The position numbers were made by a program, and so were the translations under genes. From contig BJKQ01000043.1 in assembly GCA_006538405.1 (NCBI GenBank), forward strand, positions 1 through 64,000: a DNA stretch of 64,000 bases. Reading direction: 5' to 3'. Source of the stretch: Hansfordia pulvinata. Its lineage: Eukaryota; Ascomycota; Sordariomycetes; Xylariales. Positions 1 to 12,830 of the stretch are shown here, piece by piece. Within the stretch, counting starts at the first letter, position 1, and each line of letters starts with the position of its first letter. The notes under the pieces are model-generated. The model worked only from the letters and a program-made list of their open reading frames with translations, ran no database searches and was not told where the DNA came from.

Positions 1-91
1 AACCCTAACCCTAACCTAACCCTAACCCTAACCCTAACCCTAACCCTAACCCTAACCCTAACCCTAAGCTAACCCTAAGCTAACCCTAAGC
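1..91. repeat. Telomeric repeat array
   Basis: About a dozen CCCTAA units (the TTAGGG telomere repeat read on its C-rich strand) run from the first base, with one shortened unit near base 13. From about 61 they alternate with variants ending in TAAGC, and the array stops at about 91. C-rich repeats at the left edge of the + strand are the orientation expected at a left chromosome end. Confidence 0.97.
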
Positions 92-349
92 ATGATGGTG
101 ATGAACAAGTGTGGAGTGAAACGATTTTAGATGCATCGATATTGCTGAAAGACCGTGGCTGTGAGCATTTATATTCGATGAATAGGATATCCAGTGGGCT
201 TCGGATTGAACGGATCGTGACAAGCGTCTCCGTACTACCAAACCAAAAGGAAAAGTTAAGGCCGCTCGGTAGACTGAGTGATGCATAAATCAAACTCGGT
301 CAAACAACAGCCTGGCCAAGCTGTACTAGATCATTAAATTATACACGTA

Positions 350-2026
350 TCAAAAGCTGACCAAGTGGGTAGGTCGACTTGATTGCATTACCTCAAGTCC
401 GGATTCTAGATAAATCTGACAATGTTGACTCGACCGCTTCGTTCGCGAGGTCTGATAAAAATCGAGGTCCTGATGATGACGGATCGGTGGCAATTGAACG
501 GTGAATCCGGGCGCGCGATTGGGGTTGTCAAAACCACTCCGTGGCATCTTATCTGACGCATCTTCATCCTGCTCTGGCCTTAGCCCAGCCAATACCGTGT
601 GAAACTGGATGGGGCGTCTTGGGCATGGAAGACGTGCAACAAATGAGGCTTCCTCCTGTGAGCCCCCAGTGCTGGGCCTGTGTTGATCGCAAGAGGCTGA
701 GATGGGCACTAAATACGAAACGTCCGGTAATCGGAATTGAGGCAGTCGACGGCGAGGGTAAGGATGACCCGCCTCTTGCGGCGCGAGGCGAACTGATGAA
801 CACAGCAGTAAAGCAATGTAATAGATCGATTTTTCTTTGCACAAACCAACTCGGATTTGGCACTGCCGCTGACCGTCTGGTGTGTCGAAGGTCAGTACGC
901 ACTGAAAATCCATGGGAAGCGTTCCAATGACCTCAGAAGTGAGTGGGAGCCGTTGCATGATCCTGCGAGCGTCCTGTCGTTCGTAAATCGGCGGCAGGTA
1001 GTTTGGCTCTTTTCGTGCTCGCTTGTCCAGCATTGATCTCTGGAGACTTGCAACGCTATCTTGACCTTCAAAAGTGACGAGGTCTCCAAGTTTTCGCCCA
1101 ATGATCAGACGAGATCCGATTTCGTCCAAGAAAGAAGGAGAGGCGATCACAATTTCCATGTCCATTGTCAAAAACGCAGCAGCCTCAGCCGCGCGGGCTG
1201 CCATCGCGAAGGGGGGATAGATGCAGATATCGGCCGCTTTCGGATATGGTCCAGGCTTGTTCCATTCCCAAATTCGACTTCCTCGGCTACCAGTATCATC
1301 GAACGGTGGGTTGTACCCGAGAGACGCAAGTCGAGGACGATGTGTGATCTTGCCTTTAGCCTGCGGTCGCCTAGTGGGCTGCCCATTTCGTGCCGCCTCG
1401 AAACGCGAGTTTAGATCGCGGCGTAATCTGGGCCGTCCTCGCTTCTTCTGTGGAACATCCACGCATGAAATTTCTTTCCCGCTGCTCAAACACCGCGAAC
1501 AAGGTCTTTGTACTGTCTTATTAGTCAGCAAAGCTCGAAGCCATTTAAGAATCCCAGCCCCGCGGCGTCTGGTTTGAGTGCAGGCGTATTATTGGTGAAC
1601 ATTCAAGGCGCGTTGAGGTGAAGGCTGGGTTGAAATCCCAGCTTTATTCAAAAAATTAAAAAATTTGGTGAACAGATTTCACGTACCGTCGCATCTAAAG
1701 CAAGTCAGCGAGTTAGTCAGCGGCGCCCTTCCAAGCACGGGGTTAATATACCTGAGGTGTGATTTTTGGCAGGGCGCACATGCGAAAGCAACGTGACCCT
1801 TGCCTTTCGTCTTTCTCTGCGACTTAGACGGATCCGACCCACGGCTGTCTGGAAGTTCTGGCTGTACGCAGGGCTGAGACAAGTCCTGGGCTTGAACGGA
1901 CGGGTTTGCGAAGCCGTGGGCAGGACACGGCAATGGAGGCGAATCAATGCCACTATAGTTCACATGACCCAGGTGATTAAAAGGAAACCCCGGGCCCGGC
2001 TGTAGATGGTGAACTTGAGTAGCCAT
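350..2026 (-). CDS. Zn(II)2Cys6 transcription factor with PAS-like domain
   Basis: Likely nuclear DNA-binding regulator. I read three exons on the minus strand: 2026-1752, a mini-exon 1694-1687 and 1512-350, with GT-AG introns 1751-1695 (57 nt) and 1686-1513 (174 nt). Joined, they restore a binuclear zinc cluster at about residues 83-111 (CAPC, RCD, PCSRC, final Cys), followed by an AT-hook-like GRPRLR. Residues ~208-330 read as a PAS-like domain (TMDMEI start, YLPPIY centre, SIYYIALLL end), the arrangement of a known fungal Zn2Cys6-PAS family. Length is about 481 residues. The open frame continues upstream to 2041 only through a TTG, so the ATG at 2026 is chosen. The C-terminal tail after the PAS region is poorly recognisable and may hide another intron. 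It is transcribed toward the telomere, which is about 260 bp beyond the stop codon. Confidence 0.75.
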
Positions 2027-2041
2027 CAGCAGCGCAGCCAA

Positions 2042-4667
2042 CGGCGGGTAGCAGGGCGATGTGACTTCGTAACCAAATGAATTGTGTGTGGCGCTTTCAA
2101 GATGTAGTCGTGTGCGGATCGGTGGTCGTAAAGAGTGAGGGATAGGTTCTGGAGGGCCGGAGGGTAGTACGAAGTGAGGTGGTCCAAGTGACAGTGGCTA
2201 GGTGGTGCGAGTCGAGATGAGGGAAAACACTAAACGGTCTTGTGAATCTTAGGGGTAGCAAAAGCCGAAGACGGGGGTGATGTTGTAGGTTTGCTACCTG
2301 GCGGGATAAGGAAATGAATGCATGGAGGCTGACAAAAAGTGTCAACGCCTACTAGACAAGGGCCGCTTCTGGGCCACCGTGGAGCGGGTCGCCATCAAAC
2401 GTCCAAAATAGGGCTAATTCAAGTAGCTCACGGAAGAACCCATGGTGCAAATGCTTTGCAATCCCGCGCCAGAAGATGGCGGGTAGGCCAGACGAGCGCG
2501 ACAGAAACCCCATTTAGGGCCCACTGAGGCGCCGAAAGGACCCTTAAAGGCGTGCGTAGCGCTACGCATAGGCAGGCAGCGCTACGGGCAGCGAGGGTGA
2601 GTGTGCAGATCGGCAGCAGTAGAGCGAGCGCAGCACAATACTGGTCAGGATCTGCAAGACGGAGAGGTAGTCTATTCGCCCGAATGTCGCGCGTGTTCTG
2701 TTCCGTGATCCCTCCTCATTTTCAGTATTGATGTGCACTGTTAGGAATGCTTCGGGGACCATGTGGCGCTTGGCGTGAATGCTCCTAGACACAGGCAAGT
2801 GCGGAGTAGGATTTACGAATAGGTAATCGAATTGGGTGCTTGAGATGCAACGAATACCGCGCCATAGGAATAGTTTCCGACATTGTGGATGTAGGCGAAT
2901 AGCGTATACACATATGGTAGGGCCAAGCAAGTAGGTAGGGCGTGAGATAGGCTAATTGACGGCAGCATCACGCGCGATAGAGTAGGCCGTGACAGCACGC
3001 GGGTCAAGGAAACAGATATGATAGCGAATGAAGCGATCCAGGCAGGATGACGATAACAAGACGGTAGTGGTGGTGGTGGTGGTGGTGGATGCAGATGAAA
3101 ATGGACATCTTGTGCCCTCACTCAATTGCATTTAAACTGGCCTGAGTAGTTACAGTCGGACAAACAAAATAGTGCCCCCAGTGAGTTTGGCGACTCGCAT
3201 CGCGCTGGCGGTCGCCTCTCCGGAGCGGAACCGCTGAAGGGGTGGACGCCATGACTATACACTGCATAGTGACGAATGGATCGCTAGGTGTAATATACAC
3301 CGCTGAAGATGTATGCGGAGCGGACACTTGACGCTCCTAGCCTTGAGCCTCTCGGCCAGCTTTGTTAGACAACAGTCAATACTTTCTTTCGGACTTGACT
3401 TCCCTAGCCTCCACCTCGCATGAAGAGACCATCTGGTCAACAACGGCGCTCGTGCATAAATGGCCCCCGCTTGGTTTCACCTCGCGCAAACCCTAAATTT
3501 CCGGTACGATCGATCCCCTCGGCTCTTAAAAGTGGTGAATAACCCGACACGTCTTCCTCGTCGAATGTTTGACCCGGTTGGCCAAGTTCAATCTTTTTTC
3601 CAGTCCACGCCCAATCAGCGACATTTGGCACAGCCGCCTTTCACTCCATTTACTGTCTGTGGGGCAGGGCTTCGCTGTTTTGCCGGCTGGACAAGAGCAG
3701 GGCTTCCGCATTAGCACCATTCGACCTAGCTGCACTAAGCTGCCCTTTAGCCTCGAATCTACCCGGTTGTGGGGAAACTTCTGCGGCTATCTCGTGAAGA
3801 AGGCCGCCCAAGCCCATGAGTTGGGTCTGTATGCAGCATGTACAAAACAGGAGAGGCTGGCGAATCCTACGGTAGGCCGCAAACATTCATTAAATTGGCC
3901 CACCGGCTCTGACCGATTACTTTTTAATCTCTCGCACCACTACCTCGTCCGGCAACCATACTGTGCCCGCTGACTGCCGTCATATGAAGGGTTCTCTTTA
4001 AGAGGACTAGCGTATGTCAGGAGTAGCCACGGGGAGTCGGAACTCGCGCCTGCCCAGCCAACTGTTGCCGACAGATTTCCTAGCGCTGATCAATGTGCCA
4101 AGACACGCTTCGACATAGCGTATTTTTCTTACTCTTGATTGGACGCAGAGGACTTCTATCTTCATCACGGGATGCGTCGGGGAGAGTCACATGGTCTCGA
4201 GTCAAAATTTGAGCCAAGTGAAGTCTAATGTGTCTCGATCGAGAAACGCCTCCATGGTCGAGACGACTAAAAAACCCAGATCCTGATAGGTGTCGCAAGA
4301 GTGCATGGCTCGCGTGTCGATTAACCCTTTATCATTTAAGTCCAGACCTTAAGGCTTCAAACAGTGCGCTAGTCAGTGTTACGCTCAGATATGTGTTCAA
4401 ATTGTTAATCTAACTCGAAAAGAATCTCTCGAGCGGTGAGATGGGTTATGCCAAGATTTGGTAGCCCGGGTCCGCTCTACCCTTCCTGGCTGACAGCTAC
4501 ATCGACCGCATTGTTGCACAACTCTGTAGAGCATGCTGAAGGAATGTCAACGCCAATGTCATGGCCAAGATGCCGCCTGACCGTGCACCTTCATGATTAG
4601 TCACTTGGTATATGGAGAGGAACTCTTGCCTTAGACATAGGGCTTTACAGACAGGAAATCCTGCTTT
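2042..4667. other. No supported gene; short simple repeats
   Basis: Open frames here are short, overlap on both strands and match nothing I recognise; the longest (3569-3973, +) has no motif. The stretch holds a perfect 16-bp palindrome at 2553-2568 and a TGG trinucleotide run at about 3068-3088. Confidence 0.5.
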
Positions 4668-5393
4668 TCAGTTGCAGAGTTGATGCAAAGATCTATCGAA
4701 GTGCCCTGTGAAGATGTTGCATAAAGCTAAAATCGAAATAAATCGTTCAAACCCCATTTCTTGTTCAGCCACCTTTCTCGCGCAACACGACGCCAATTGA
4801 TGACAAATAAGCAGACCGTACTGGAGATGCATCCTACCCGAAGCAAGACCATTTCTCGACGTTTCCAACGCAGCAAACAACGCGCAGCACAGCAATGCTT
4901 CACACTTTCCGTTTTCGTCGTGAGGAAGATGTTGCACCACATTCAGGGCTAGGACGTAGTACTGGAGTCCCATCGTATAGCATCGATTGCGTTCCGCTGC
5001 GGTGACCAACCCATTAAAAGTTCTGGAACTGCGGAAGGCCATGCGGAGCCATGCAAGCGCGAAGACTGCGTGTCGTATGGACGATGTTCTTTGCGAAACA
5101 TGACGCAAATAGATGGAATGCATTTTGGCTGTGATGAGGCCTTCATCCAGAAATGTGGACAGGCAGGTTGCGGACAGGCAGGTGAATCGGTTCAGGTCGC
5201 TTTGGTCAGTTTTGACTCCGAGGCCGGTGTCTTTTTGGACGTCGGCATTCTTTCGACGATGACCACTGTCTGTGATCATCTTGTCACGTTCTCGAACATA
5301 GCCGGTGCAAGAGCCATATCTCCTCACACACCTCCCGCAGTCCGGTTTAGCCTCATCACACTTGATATGACGCTTTCTGTACGGCGGGCGCAA
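4668..5393 (-). pseudogene. Truncated Zn2Cys6 regulator lacking the first cysteine pair
   Basis: About 240 codons of a fungal regulator with the later part of the zinc cluster (RKRHIKCDEAKPDC, then GRC and a last Cys) and the start of the regulatory domain typical of the DUF3468/Fungal_trans_2 class (HAVFALAWL, CEALLCCALF, HLQYGL). The CxxC pair expected just before RKRHIKC is absent: the codons there read CGC CCG CCG TAC, which differ by single bases from Cys codons at the expected positions. The frame opens with TTG, not ATG. Family members run to about 500-600 residues, so the C-terminal half is missing too. A splice to an upstream exon with the missing cysteines was sought between 5400 and 5560. 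A TGC AAT TCT TGT stretch exists near 5540-5529, but no clean junction rejoins the frame. A relic is the best reading. Confidence 0.65.
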
Positions 5394-8300
5394 CGGGTTT
5401 CAGTTTCGAATCCAAGTTGGTCAGTGATGGTGGGTTCTCACGTACATGCCTATATATTCAATTTAGTTGACTCGATCCAATGCTGGAATGTATTGTCTTG
5501 AGCGGTTGGATTTGCTCTTACAAGAATTGCAGCCCGTGCGGGACCTTTTAGTGCGAGCGCGGGTAAATCTGGAGGCCGGCTTAATGCGAAATGTGCTGCT
5601 GAGTCCCTCGTGCTTTGGAGTAATCTCTGGCACCATCTTGCTTTATGAATGTTTCACACCAATGACTGCTCATTCGTCAACATTCCTGATCAATCACAGC
5701 GTCCCACTTTCAAGTAGAAAATGAAGAGCTCAGTATCATGGAGAGCAGATAGGGTAGAGGGGCACCCTTTACCGGAATCGCTAACTCACCAAGGTTTTAT
5801 CGGCATCGACCCTTTGCGAACCGTTCTTCGAGCGGTCCGTATTCGGGGTAGCGAGGACCTGGTTTGAATGAGTGATGGCAAGGATCACAATTTGCGTATG
5901 GGCGGGGAATTGAAAGAAACGCTGAGATATGAGTTCATCGAAATGCAACGATCAGCGAATGATCACTTCTGCTGAAATGGTTGCCTTGCTGCTTCAAATC
6001 TGTGAGAATTGGCACCGGCCACCTGATTGGAACAAATTATCATGAGGATGTGTAAAGATAGTCAGGTTGATTCAACTCTCATGAACAAGGCAAAATTTGG
6101 ACCTCCTCATTCAAGGCCCAAATCTGTTGCTGATCTCCTTAGTGGCTCGGTCCCTTGCTCGCGATGAAGGCCGGGTTCCTCCCCCAAGGGTCTGCCCTTC
6201 TTTAGTGCCGTGCATGACAAGTTGCTGAAAGAACCAGTCAATTGTGGCTTTTGCCCAATTCGGCGTCATCTGCAACATCCTCTAGGATCAGAGTTGGTCA
6301 TGCTCTGAAAGTTACACTAACCTAAAAATAAATCCGACGATCAAGCTGTTTCCCCACTATAATCGTGTTGGTGGGGCTTGAAAAGAAAACCTGAAGCCCG
6401 AGTCCCCGATGTTGAGCTACTTGATGATAAGTGGTTTGGAAGCTAGTCTTGGAGCTAGTAAACTCTTGAAGTAGCCTCGAGCATTGTACTAGACCCTTGT
6501 AGAGCTATTTTAAGTAGTGTGACAAATGTCGACATACATTGATAAATATGTGTTTGTAGGCGCCGAAGTGTATCCCTTGGCGGAACATAATGGCTGCGGA
6601 GCCTCGAGCTTCTTAATGATACGCCGTAGGTATTTTTGGAAGGTTATCCGAATTGTGTTTTAACCTGCAACCGGGCTGGGTTCTATGGGTTGTCGACTGG
6701 ACTTACCGATGTGAGTGATCGAGGCGTTTGTATCAGAGGACTTTTTGGCATTATCCTCTCTATAAAACATTCCAAATTTGATCTTATATTACGAGAGACA
6801 TTCAAGAACCCGAGCGACAGTCGCTGGTTCAAAACACGACTGGCTCTAATCTTATTTAATAAATACAGTGTCGGTAAAATGATGCCTCGAAATCTTCGGA
6901 GCTGGTCCATGGACAAGAAGAAGTTTGAACGATTGGGGAATGTACTTGGATTAATGCACTCTAGGAATTCCAACCCGGTCTCGAAGCCCCGACGCTTACA
7001 CGCCACGCGAATGGAAGGCAACTGAAAAGGCAATTGGGAAACATAACGTTACTGATCGAGTCTATCACCAGTCCGGGAATGATTCAATTTAAAGCGCTCC
7101 ATGAATGTAACAAAGCTCTACCCTAAAAACAAATTCAGCACCAGAGTTCATTTGGCCAAGCCGCAATTGTGGCTTTAGTGAGTCCTCTAACCAGCGACCA
7201 GTCATAGTAATGCTCTTGATACAAACTAACCCATTATGAAACCCGTGGTGCCCAAATGTGTTTTCATCTAACAATAAATATCTCGGTTTTCACCTTGGTG
7301 GCGAAGAATATCCTACAAGTACCAAATCGACTTGAGCTTGGTTAATGCGCCCAATTCAGTGGCTCCAAAGGGCAAAGCATGCTTACGCACGGTTGCGAGT
7401 GTTATCGTTGTGCTAAATCTTCGCTTTTTGGTATCAAGACGCTTTGGCAAGCCAAATCGGTACTCTTTTCTTCATCGAAATCCGTACCATCCATGAGAGC
7501 TGACCTCGAGGACTTAAAATATCTAAGAATAACTCGGGAATCTGAGTTCCGCGACTGGGGGCCTCGCCAAGTCGTAAGTTCTGAACCAGGACTCGGGGAA
7601 CACGAAAGGGCTAAGTTGATGTAAGTAAACCTAAAAAATCAATTTTTTCGACGGGTGCTATTTTAAGATATGCAGAGATTTCTAGAAAGCTTGATAGCTT
7701 CTTCCTAGGTCAAAAGCGTTAAATAGATGGATATATAAAAATCGCCATAACCCTTGGTTTCTTGAATGCATACCACTCAGCTATTTCATGACGAGCTCCT
7801 TATCATTCTTACGTTAAAAGAAATAGTGTCTCAGCATTGCAATCGTATCTGCACCAACCTTCATCTGTTAAAATGATGCTATCATCTAAAATTCTCATTT
7901 TGCTTGGATTCTCAGAGCTGACATTAGCGAACTCCAAGAAATGGACTATCAAAACGTAAGACTCGAGTCTAAAGCTTGAGATACATGAAAAAGGTCGCTG
8001 ATTTCAAGCAGATTCCCTGGGGGTGATTGTTCTGGCATTTCAGATAAACATGAGTCCGGTGTCGGCGACTCGAAACTTTTCACGTCCAAATACCGCATCC
8101 AGCATGTCGAATTTAAGAATCCTGGAAACGAATGTATTCTTCATGGCTGGGACTCTCAAAGTGACCATGGCAGCGATAAGGATGCAGATATGACTTACCC
8201 GAATACTGGTTGCGAATCAGTGACCAGCATCCATAAGGTCTGGCAAATCATTTGTAACTAAATTTTGAGTTTTCCACATTCTCATCATAAATATCTCTAG

Positions 8301-8487
8301 CAATGATTGATGTAATCTTCTTATCTCCTTTCCAGCTGCCTTAATATGTACGGCTACTTGTTTCACCATCACTGATTAATAGAACACGCAGAGTGATGCG
8401 ATCAACAAACTGAGCACACATTGTACACATCAAAATGCAGATTGAAATGATAAAATAGGATAGCCAGACAAACAGGTTCGTGCCCTT
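5394..8487. other. Gene-poor interval, nothing recognised
   Basis: No open frame here carries a recognisable motif. The longest pair (6636-7025 on + and 6683-7033 on -) overlap each other almost entirely, as chance frames in low-stop sequence do. The DNA looks like decayed non-coding sequence. Confidence 0.45.
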
Positions 8488-8580
8488 GGCCGTATGGCGC
8501 AATGGTCGAAAGCGCCTGCCAGTTCTTTCGATACGCCGTGGGCAAGAGAGAGAGAGAAGGTTCGAATCCTTTTACGGGCC
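8488..8580 (+). tRNA. tRNA-like sequence, isotype unassigned, possibly a pseudogene
   Basis: An internal promoter pattern is present: A-box-like TGGCGCAATGG at 8495-8505 and B-box GGTTCGAATCC at 8559-8569. The acceptor ends (8488-8494 with 8573-8579) pair at 6 of 7 positions, the D stem is GCGC/GCGC, and the T stem pairs fully with one G-U. The anticodon arm is not standard: TGCC (8517-8520) can pair with GGCA (8541-8544) around a 20-nt loop, which would need an intron, and an AG-rich run fills the variable region. No anticodon can be assigned safely, so this may be a diverged or dead tRNA. Confidence 0.4.
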
Positions 8581-8687
8581 CGTTTAATCCGCCTGGTGTA
8601 GGTCGCGAATTAAGCACACCGACAATTAGGCTGGGCTGGTCACAGAGCCCAACCCTTCAAGGCCGCGATACCCACACCAATTCAATT

Positions 8688-8710
8688 CTGGCGGGGTTTT
8701 CCCCCGCCAG
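8688..8710. other. Perfect 9-bp stem hairpin
   Basis: CTGGCGGGG at 8688-8696 pairs completely with CCCCGCCAG at 8702-8710 around a TTTTC loop, about 110 bp after the tRNA-like sequence. Its function is unknown. Confidence 0.5.
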
Positions 8711-8992
8711 CCGGCACAAATCCTAATATTCCACACCCACCCATATCCATTGTCACGACTGAACGGCAACTGGCTCGTCGCGACGGATCGAAGATTTGAG
8801 TATTTCACGGGCGGGTGCGCAAGGATGGGACTTTGACCTGGCGAGATCGAATTTGGATTTCGACAACCTCAAAGTAATCATAAGATTAAGAGCTGGGTGA
8901 CTGCATCCAGATTGTCGCAACAACGGGGATGGGCACGTGCGCGAGATGTGAAATAGTATAGTTAGAGAGGATTCGATTCTTCCACAACCCTG

Positions 8993-9060
8993 CGATGTAT
9001 GGCTCTGGGAGGCGTGGCAGGTGCTTCTAGGGATGGAATTCAAGTTAGACTCAATCAATC
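8993..9060 (+). repeat. Probable solo 3' tail of a LINE element
   Basis: The segment GATGTATGGCTCTGGGAGGCG (8995-9015) followed by a short AATC-type run (9050-9059) closely resembles the 3' end of the LINE at 42-45 kb, where GATGTATGGCACTTGGAGGCG precedes a long AATC array. It is probably a 5'-truncated LINE insertion that has decayed. Confidence 0.4.
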
Positions 9061-10108
9061 ATCAACAAGTTCGTGCTGATGATTTCGAGCGGCGCTAATC
9101 ATGTCACCGCAACAATCTCCAAGAACGGGAATTTAAGATCTCTGAGGCAAAACAACGCTGTCTTAGCGGACCAGCTAGGGCGGTTCATCATGGGAAACGA
9201 TAGGAAAACTCTATAGACCAAGGATTATGCCTTTGAAGGATTGTTTGAAGGATTGCTTTTCCACGATTGACTTCTAAACATACACCATGGGCTAATCACA
9301 ACGCCTGGCGGGTGTGTATGATCGAATCAAGCATGGGTAAAGCCACGGTGGAACAGGACAACTTGAGGGTGCTTATTACGTCCTCAGTATTCTCATCCGA
9401 TTTGGAGAGGCACGAAAGTTGCTTTACCGCGGTGATGAAAAGTTTCGTGGGGATTACTGGAGCTGCCACGCTGTGTTAAGTGCATTGCTTAGCAGTTTCG
9501 TGGTGTAGGACTATTAATCAGGCACACCACTAACTAGTTTTCAGCAAGTGGAGTACATCTAATGTTGGCCTTCAGCGCCGAATTGGTTCCCTTCAGTTAT
9601 CAACAAGCGGCCGCAGAGCTGGAAACACCTCTGGGAGCGAAACCGAAGACTCGCTCCTCCGTAGTATGAACCCAAATTGTTTTACAAATATCTCAGCTTC
9701 TCTTTTCCGCTTGGGCACTTGTGCTTATCTACCTTTACAGTCATTTTACTCACCGTTGCGCAACTCTGTTGATACGCTGTGCGATACATTGCGGGGTTTT
9801 CAGAAACATGTCGGCGTTTTGACCACGCACCGCAATACACTGACCTCGAACCAATTCCAACATGTGACAGAGCCCTAGAGAATGCAAGTCATCTAGCACT
9901 ATCTTCGATGACCGCCATGAACCTACTGAAGTGCTTAATTACGATTAACCATCAACATATGGCCAAGGGCTTTTAGCATTTGCCCATATCTAGCAGCATT
10001 CGTGCCGAGCGCACCAGCACCGTCATCAGTACCGCACTGTTGTTTACCGCATAGTTTGACCCACAGCAGCCGCCTCTCCGAACCTAAGCACTGCCAGCCA
10101 CTCCAGTT
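9061..10108. other. No supported gene
   Basis: Only short open frames without motifs (for example 9267-9479 and 9666-9878 on the + strand). Nothing recognised. Confidence 0.4.
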
Positions 10109-10776
10109 TCAGAAATACGCACACATGTTATCTAGAAAAACAACGGCTAGAACCGAAAACATGAGATTTAGATCGACAAAGGGGAGAGGGGGGTAAAATT
10201 GAGAACAGGTAGGGACGACAGAACGAAAAAGGCGAAAGATTCGGGCGAACGGATTGCCTCTCACCTTTCCAGACACCGCCACTTTTCTGCTGTGGCGTGC
10301 GCCAAGATCGAAAAACTCGCAGACCCTAGGAAAATTGTCAGAATTGATGCTCATGTTTAGCGAGTCAAGGGATCTTGCATCCTGTTCAAACGTGGTGCTT
10401 TGATCTGCAGGTATCAAGAATCCGATCCCGCCCAAATTTCTTCCATCTCCTGAGCGAATGTACTGCTTGCTACATAGTGTTGTTCTCACTAAGTGAACCG
10501 TCAATCATTCACTCCTACTGAGTGTTGATAACCGGCTCAGCGACCAGTCCAGACGTTGCGATTAAATCTACTGGCGGACCCCAGAACTTCTCCAACCAGG
10601 TGTTCGAACTGGCACACTGGGTCCTCTCTCGTGTCCAGATCATCTACAAAAGTATATTCTGGTCGCTCGTCACTGCGAACACGGAGGTCAATCAGTCCTC
10701 TTGTGGTTTCAATCGCGGCCCTCAGGTAATCGCCGTTTTCATATGTATTGATGGCATCTTTGATGATTTGCTTCAC
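10109..10776 (-). CDS. Hypothetical protein, spliced, uncertain
   Basis: Two minus-strand open segments (10776-10537 and 10504-10109) have protein-like composition. The first reads as a hydrophilic helix-rich stretch (KDAINTYENGDYLRAAIETT and onward). It starts with GTG, and upstream sequence contains a plausible intron (donor GTAAGT near 10897, acceptor near 10840), so more exons may lie up to about 10990. I do not recognise the family and cannot fix the exon structure. It may be a gene fragment. Confidence 0.28.
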
Positions 10777-10989
10777 CGATCTTAGTCAGCGAGTCCCATC
10801 CCTGCACTGATCCCAGGGGGGTCCTGCGACCACGAAGAAACCTGCAAGATCAGTGAACTGATTTAATGCAGAGACCTAGAAGAGAAAATAACTTACCCAG
10901 GGGCATCCCGGGCGAGCAACCCATCGGAAGCCTAAAGCCGACCACGGAGATACCTGAGCCTTGAGGGAATCGTCTAGGCGTCACGATGG

Positions 10990-12344
10990 CGAGCAAAGGT
11001 TGCCACACCCAAGGTCAAGGTTTGATCATCGCCACGGAAAGAAAACAAGAGCAAGTCATAGATATGGCTTCAAGTCTTCCTCGTAATTCTACACTAAGCA
11101 ATCGAATAATCACTCAACCAGTGGCGATACCATTGCATTCGGCAAGAAGCGGAACCCTTAACAATCTATAAGCAACCAGCACGGCCAAAAAGCTACGGCG
11201 CGTGTTTGTAAGCAGGCCAGAAACCCACGCGACTCTAAGAACTTCCCGTCTATTCACGATAAAATAAGCATGATAAGCACGGGTATTCAAGAGCTGAGTG
11301 CTTGAAAAGAACAGTTTGGCAGCAGTTTACCAATGAAGGCGGATGGCACACCCGACATCTCGGCATTTTCGGGACAAGTAAAGAATGGAATCGTCACTCC
11401 GTACTCCTGCTTAATGCTGTCTTTGTGGTAGACAGGACATACCTGCCGGGTTCTGAGCCATATGAGATCATATGTAGTTCGCCGGAGAAATTAACACGTG
11501 GGTAGGTCATGACACGATATCTGTTAAGGCGCATTCATAGACGAATCCATTTAAGTATTATGTCCTACCCAGCGTTACATTGAAAATGAATCGGCGCAAC
11601 CGTAGGCATCTTTATGGGCGGGCGGGATGTTGGGCCATTGCTCTTGATAGAGTGACTGATGAGAAGCCAAGATTCCGACTTTCGTGCTGCATGTAGGCAT
11701 AGTGCGGAATGCTGTCGCAGCCGCGTTTCGACACCCAGACGGTTGCACGCTTCCGTATACTGACCGGGCCCCTTGCCCGAGAGGGACTAATCGCGGTTTA
11801 GTTTATACGCAGTGTGAAACAGCGCCAGGTTGGGGGGAACTTATGCTTCTCGTACTTTAGGGATCTTCCTTCAGAATAGCTGCATTGATCTATGTCAATT
11901 TTGAGCAAACTCCCTTACACCAAAAAAGAATCACGGCCTTGGCTGAGAGACCATACTCATGGACAATACTCGGGGACCTCATTCGGGACCTCATTCGGGA
12001 CCTCATTCGGGGACCATACCAGTGAGAGTCTGGGCCACCGGGTATCAGCAGACCTTGGCCGGTCTAGAACATGCCAAGTGGATTAGGGATAGACGTCCCA
12101 CATTTATCGAACGCACTCGGACATTTGGCCGGCACCTGACTCCTTACACTAGGGATCTAAATCCAGCCACAGACCCTAGTCCCTGTCAAAATGGGTTGTC
12201 AGGAGTCTGCGTGACGTCCGGGTGAGACCCCCTGCCTATCTGACCCTACCATATTCGTGGACAACTAGTAATGATCGTAGTTTGGATCGCGCCCAAGCCC
12301 AAGGTACATTCAGCCTATGCAAGCTACACTAGGAATTTTTTGAA
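10990..12344. other. No supported gene; short tandem repeat
   Basis: Open frames are short and unrecognised. The only structured feature is a 12-bp unit (GGGACCTCATTC) repeated three times at about 11973-12014, making several frames run open locally. Confidence 0.4.
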
Positions 12345-12830
12345 TCGCACCAACGGCATATATCAGCGGTGGATGTTTTCCAGCTCGAATTATGAGAGAT
12401 ACATGGTATACCCGATCAGATATATGGCTGATTTATTAGGACTTCTTGTATTGCAATCTCTGCCTTATTTTGCTGGGGAAACAACCGGTGCTGCCATTTC
12501 ACGTAACGACGATGCCCACTGGTGGACGACCCGCATTAATCAGTGCTCTCGCTACTGTAATCTGATAGAGACCCTTGCCGTGTATTAGGAAAAGAATGCT
12601 CTGTTTCGTGTGAGCTACGACCAATAATGTGCGTTGCACTGCCAGAGCCTGGGGCATTCTTTATGATAGTGAGGCGACGGTATAAGCTCACTAGTTTACT
12701 GTACCTATCGCGCGATGCTCAGCAAGGCAATGAGACTGTGGCGACAGGCTTTTTTATCCAAACCACAATCTAGAAAGCCGGTCACGCAAGATACACAAAT
12801 AGAACAACGGATGAAAAAGCGTTTGCTGGG
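12345..12830 (+). repeat. Dispersed repeat family, copy 1
   Basis: This stretch matches the reverse complement of 26310-26785 almost end to end, including a 31-bp identical block (12487-12517 against 26618-26648). A shorter diverged copy lies in the same orientation at 31690-32055. No intact open frame is shared by the copies, so the family's coding status is unknown. Confidence 0.8.

Noticed and set aside
6636..7033. Overlapping 129- and 116-codon frames on opposite strands as genes
   Set aside because: No motif, no splice signals, and near-complete antisense overlap typical of chance.
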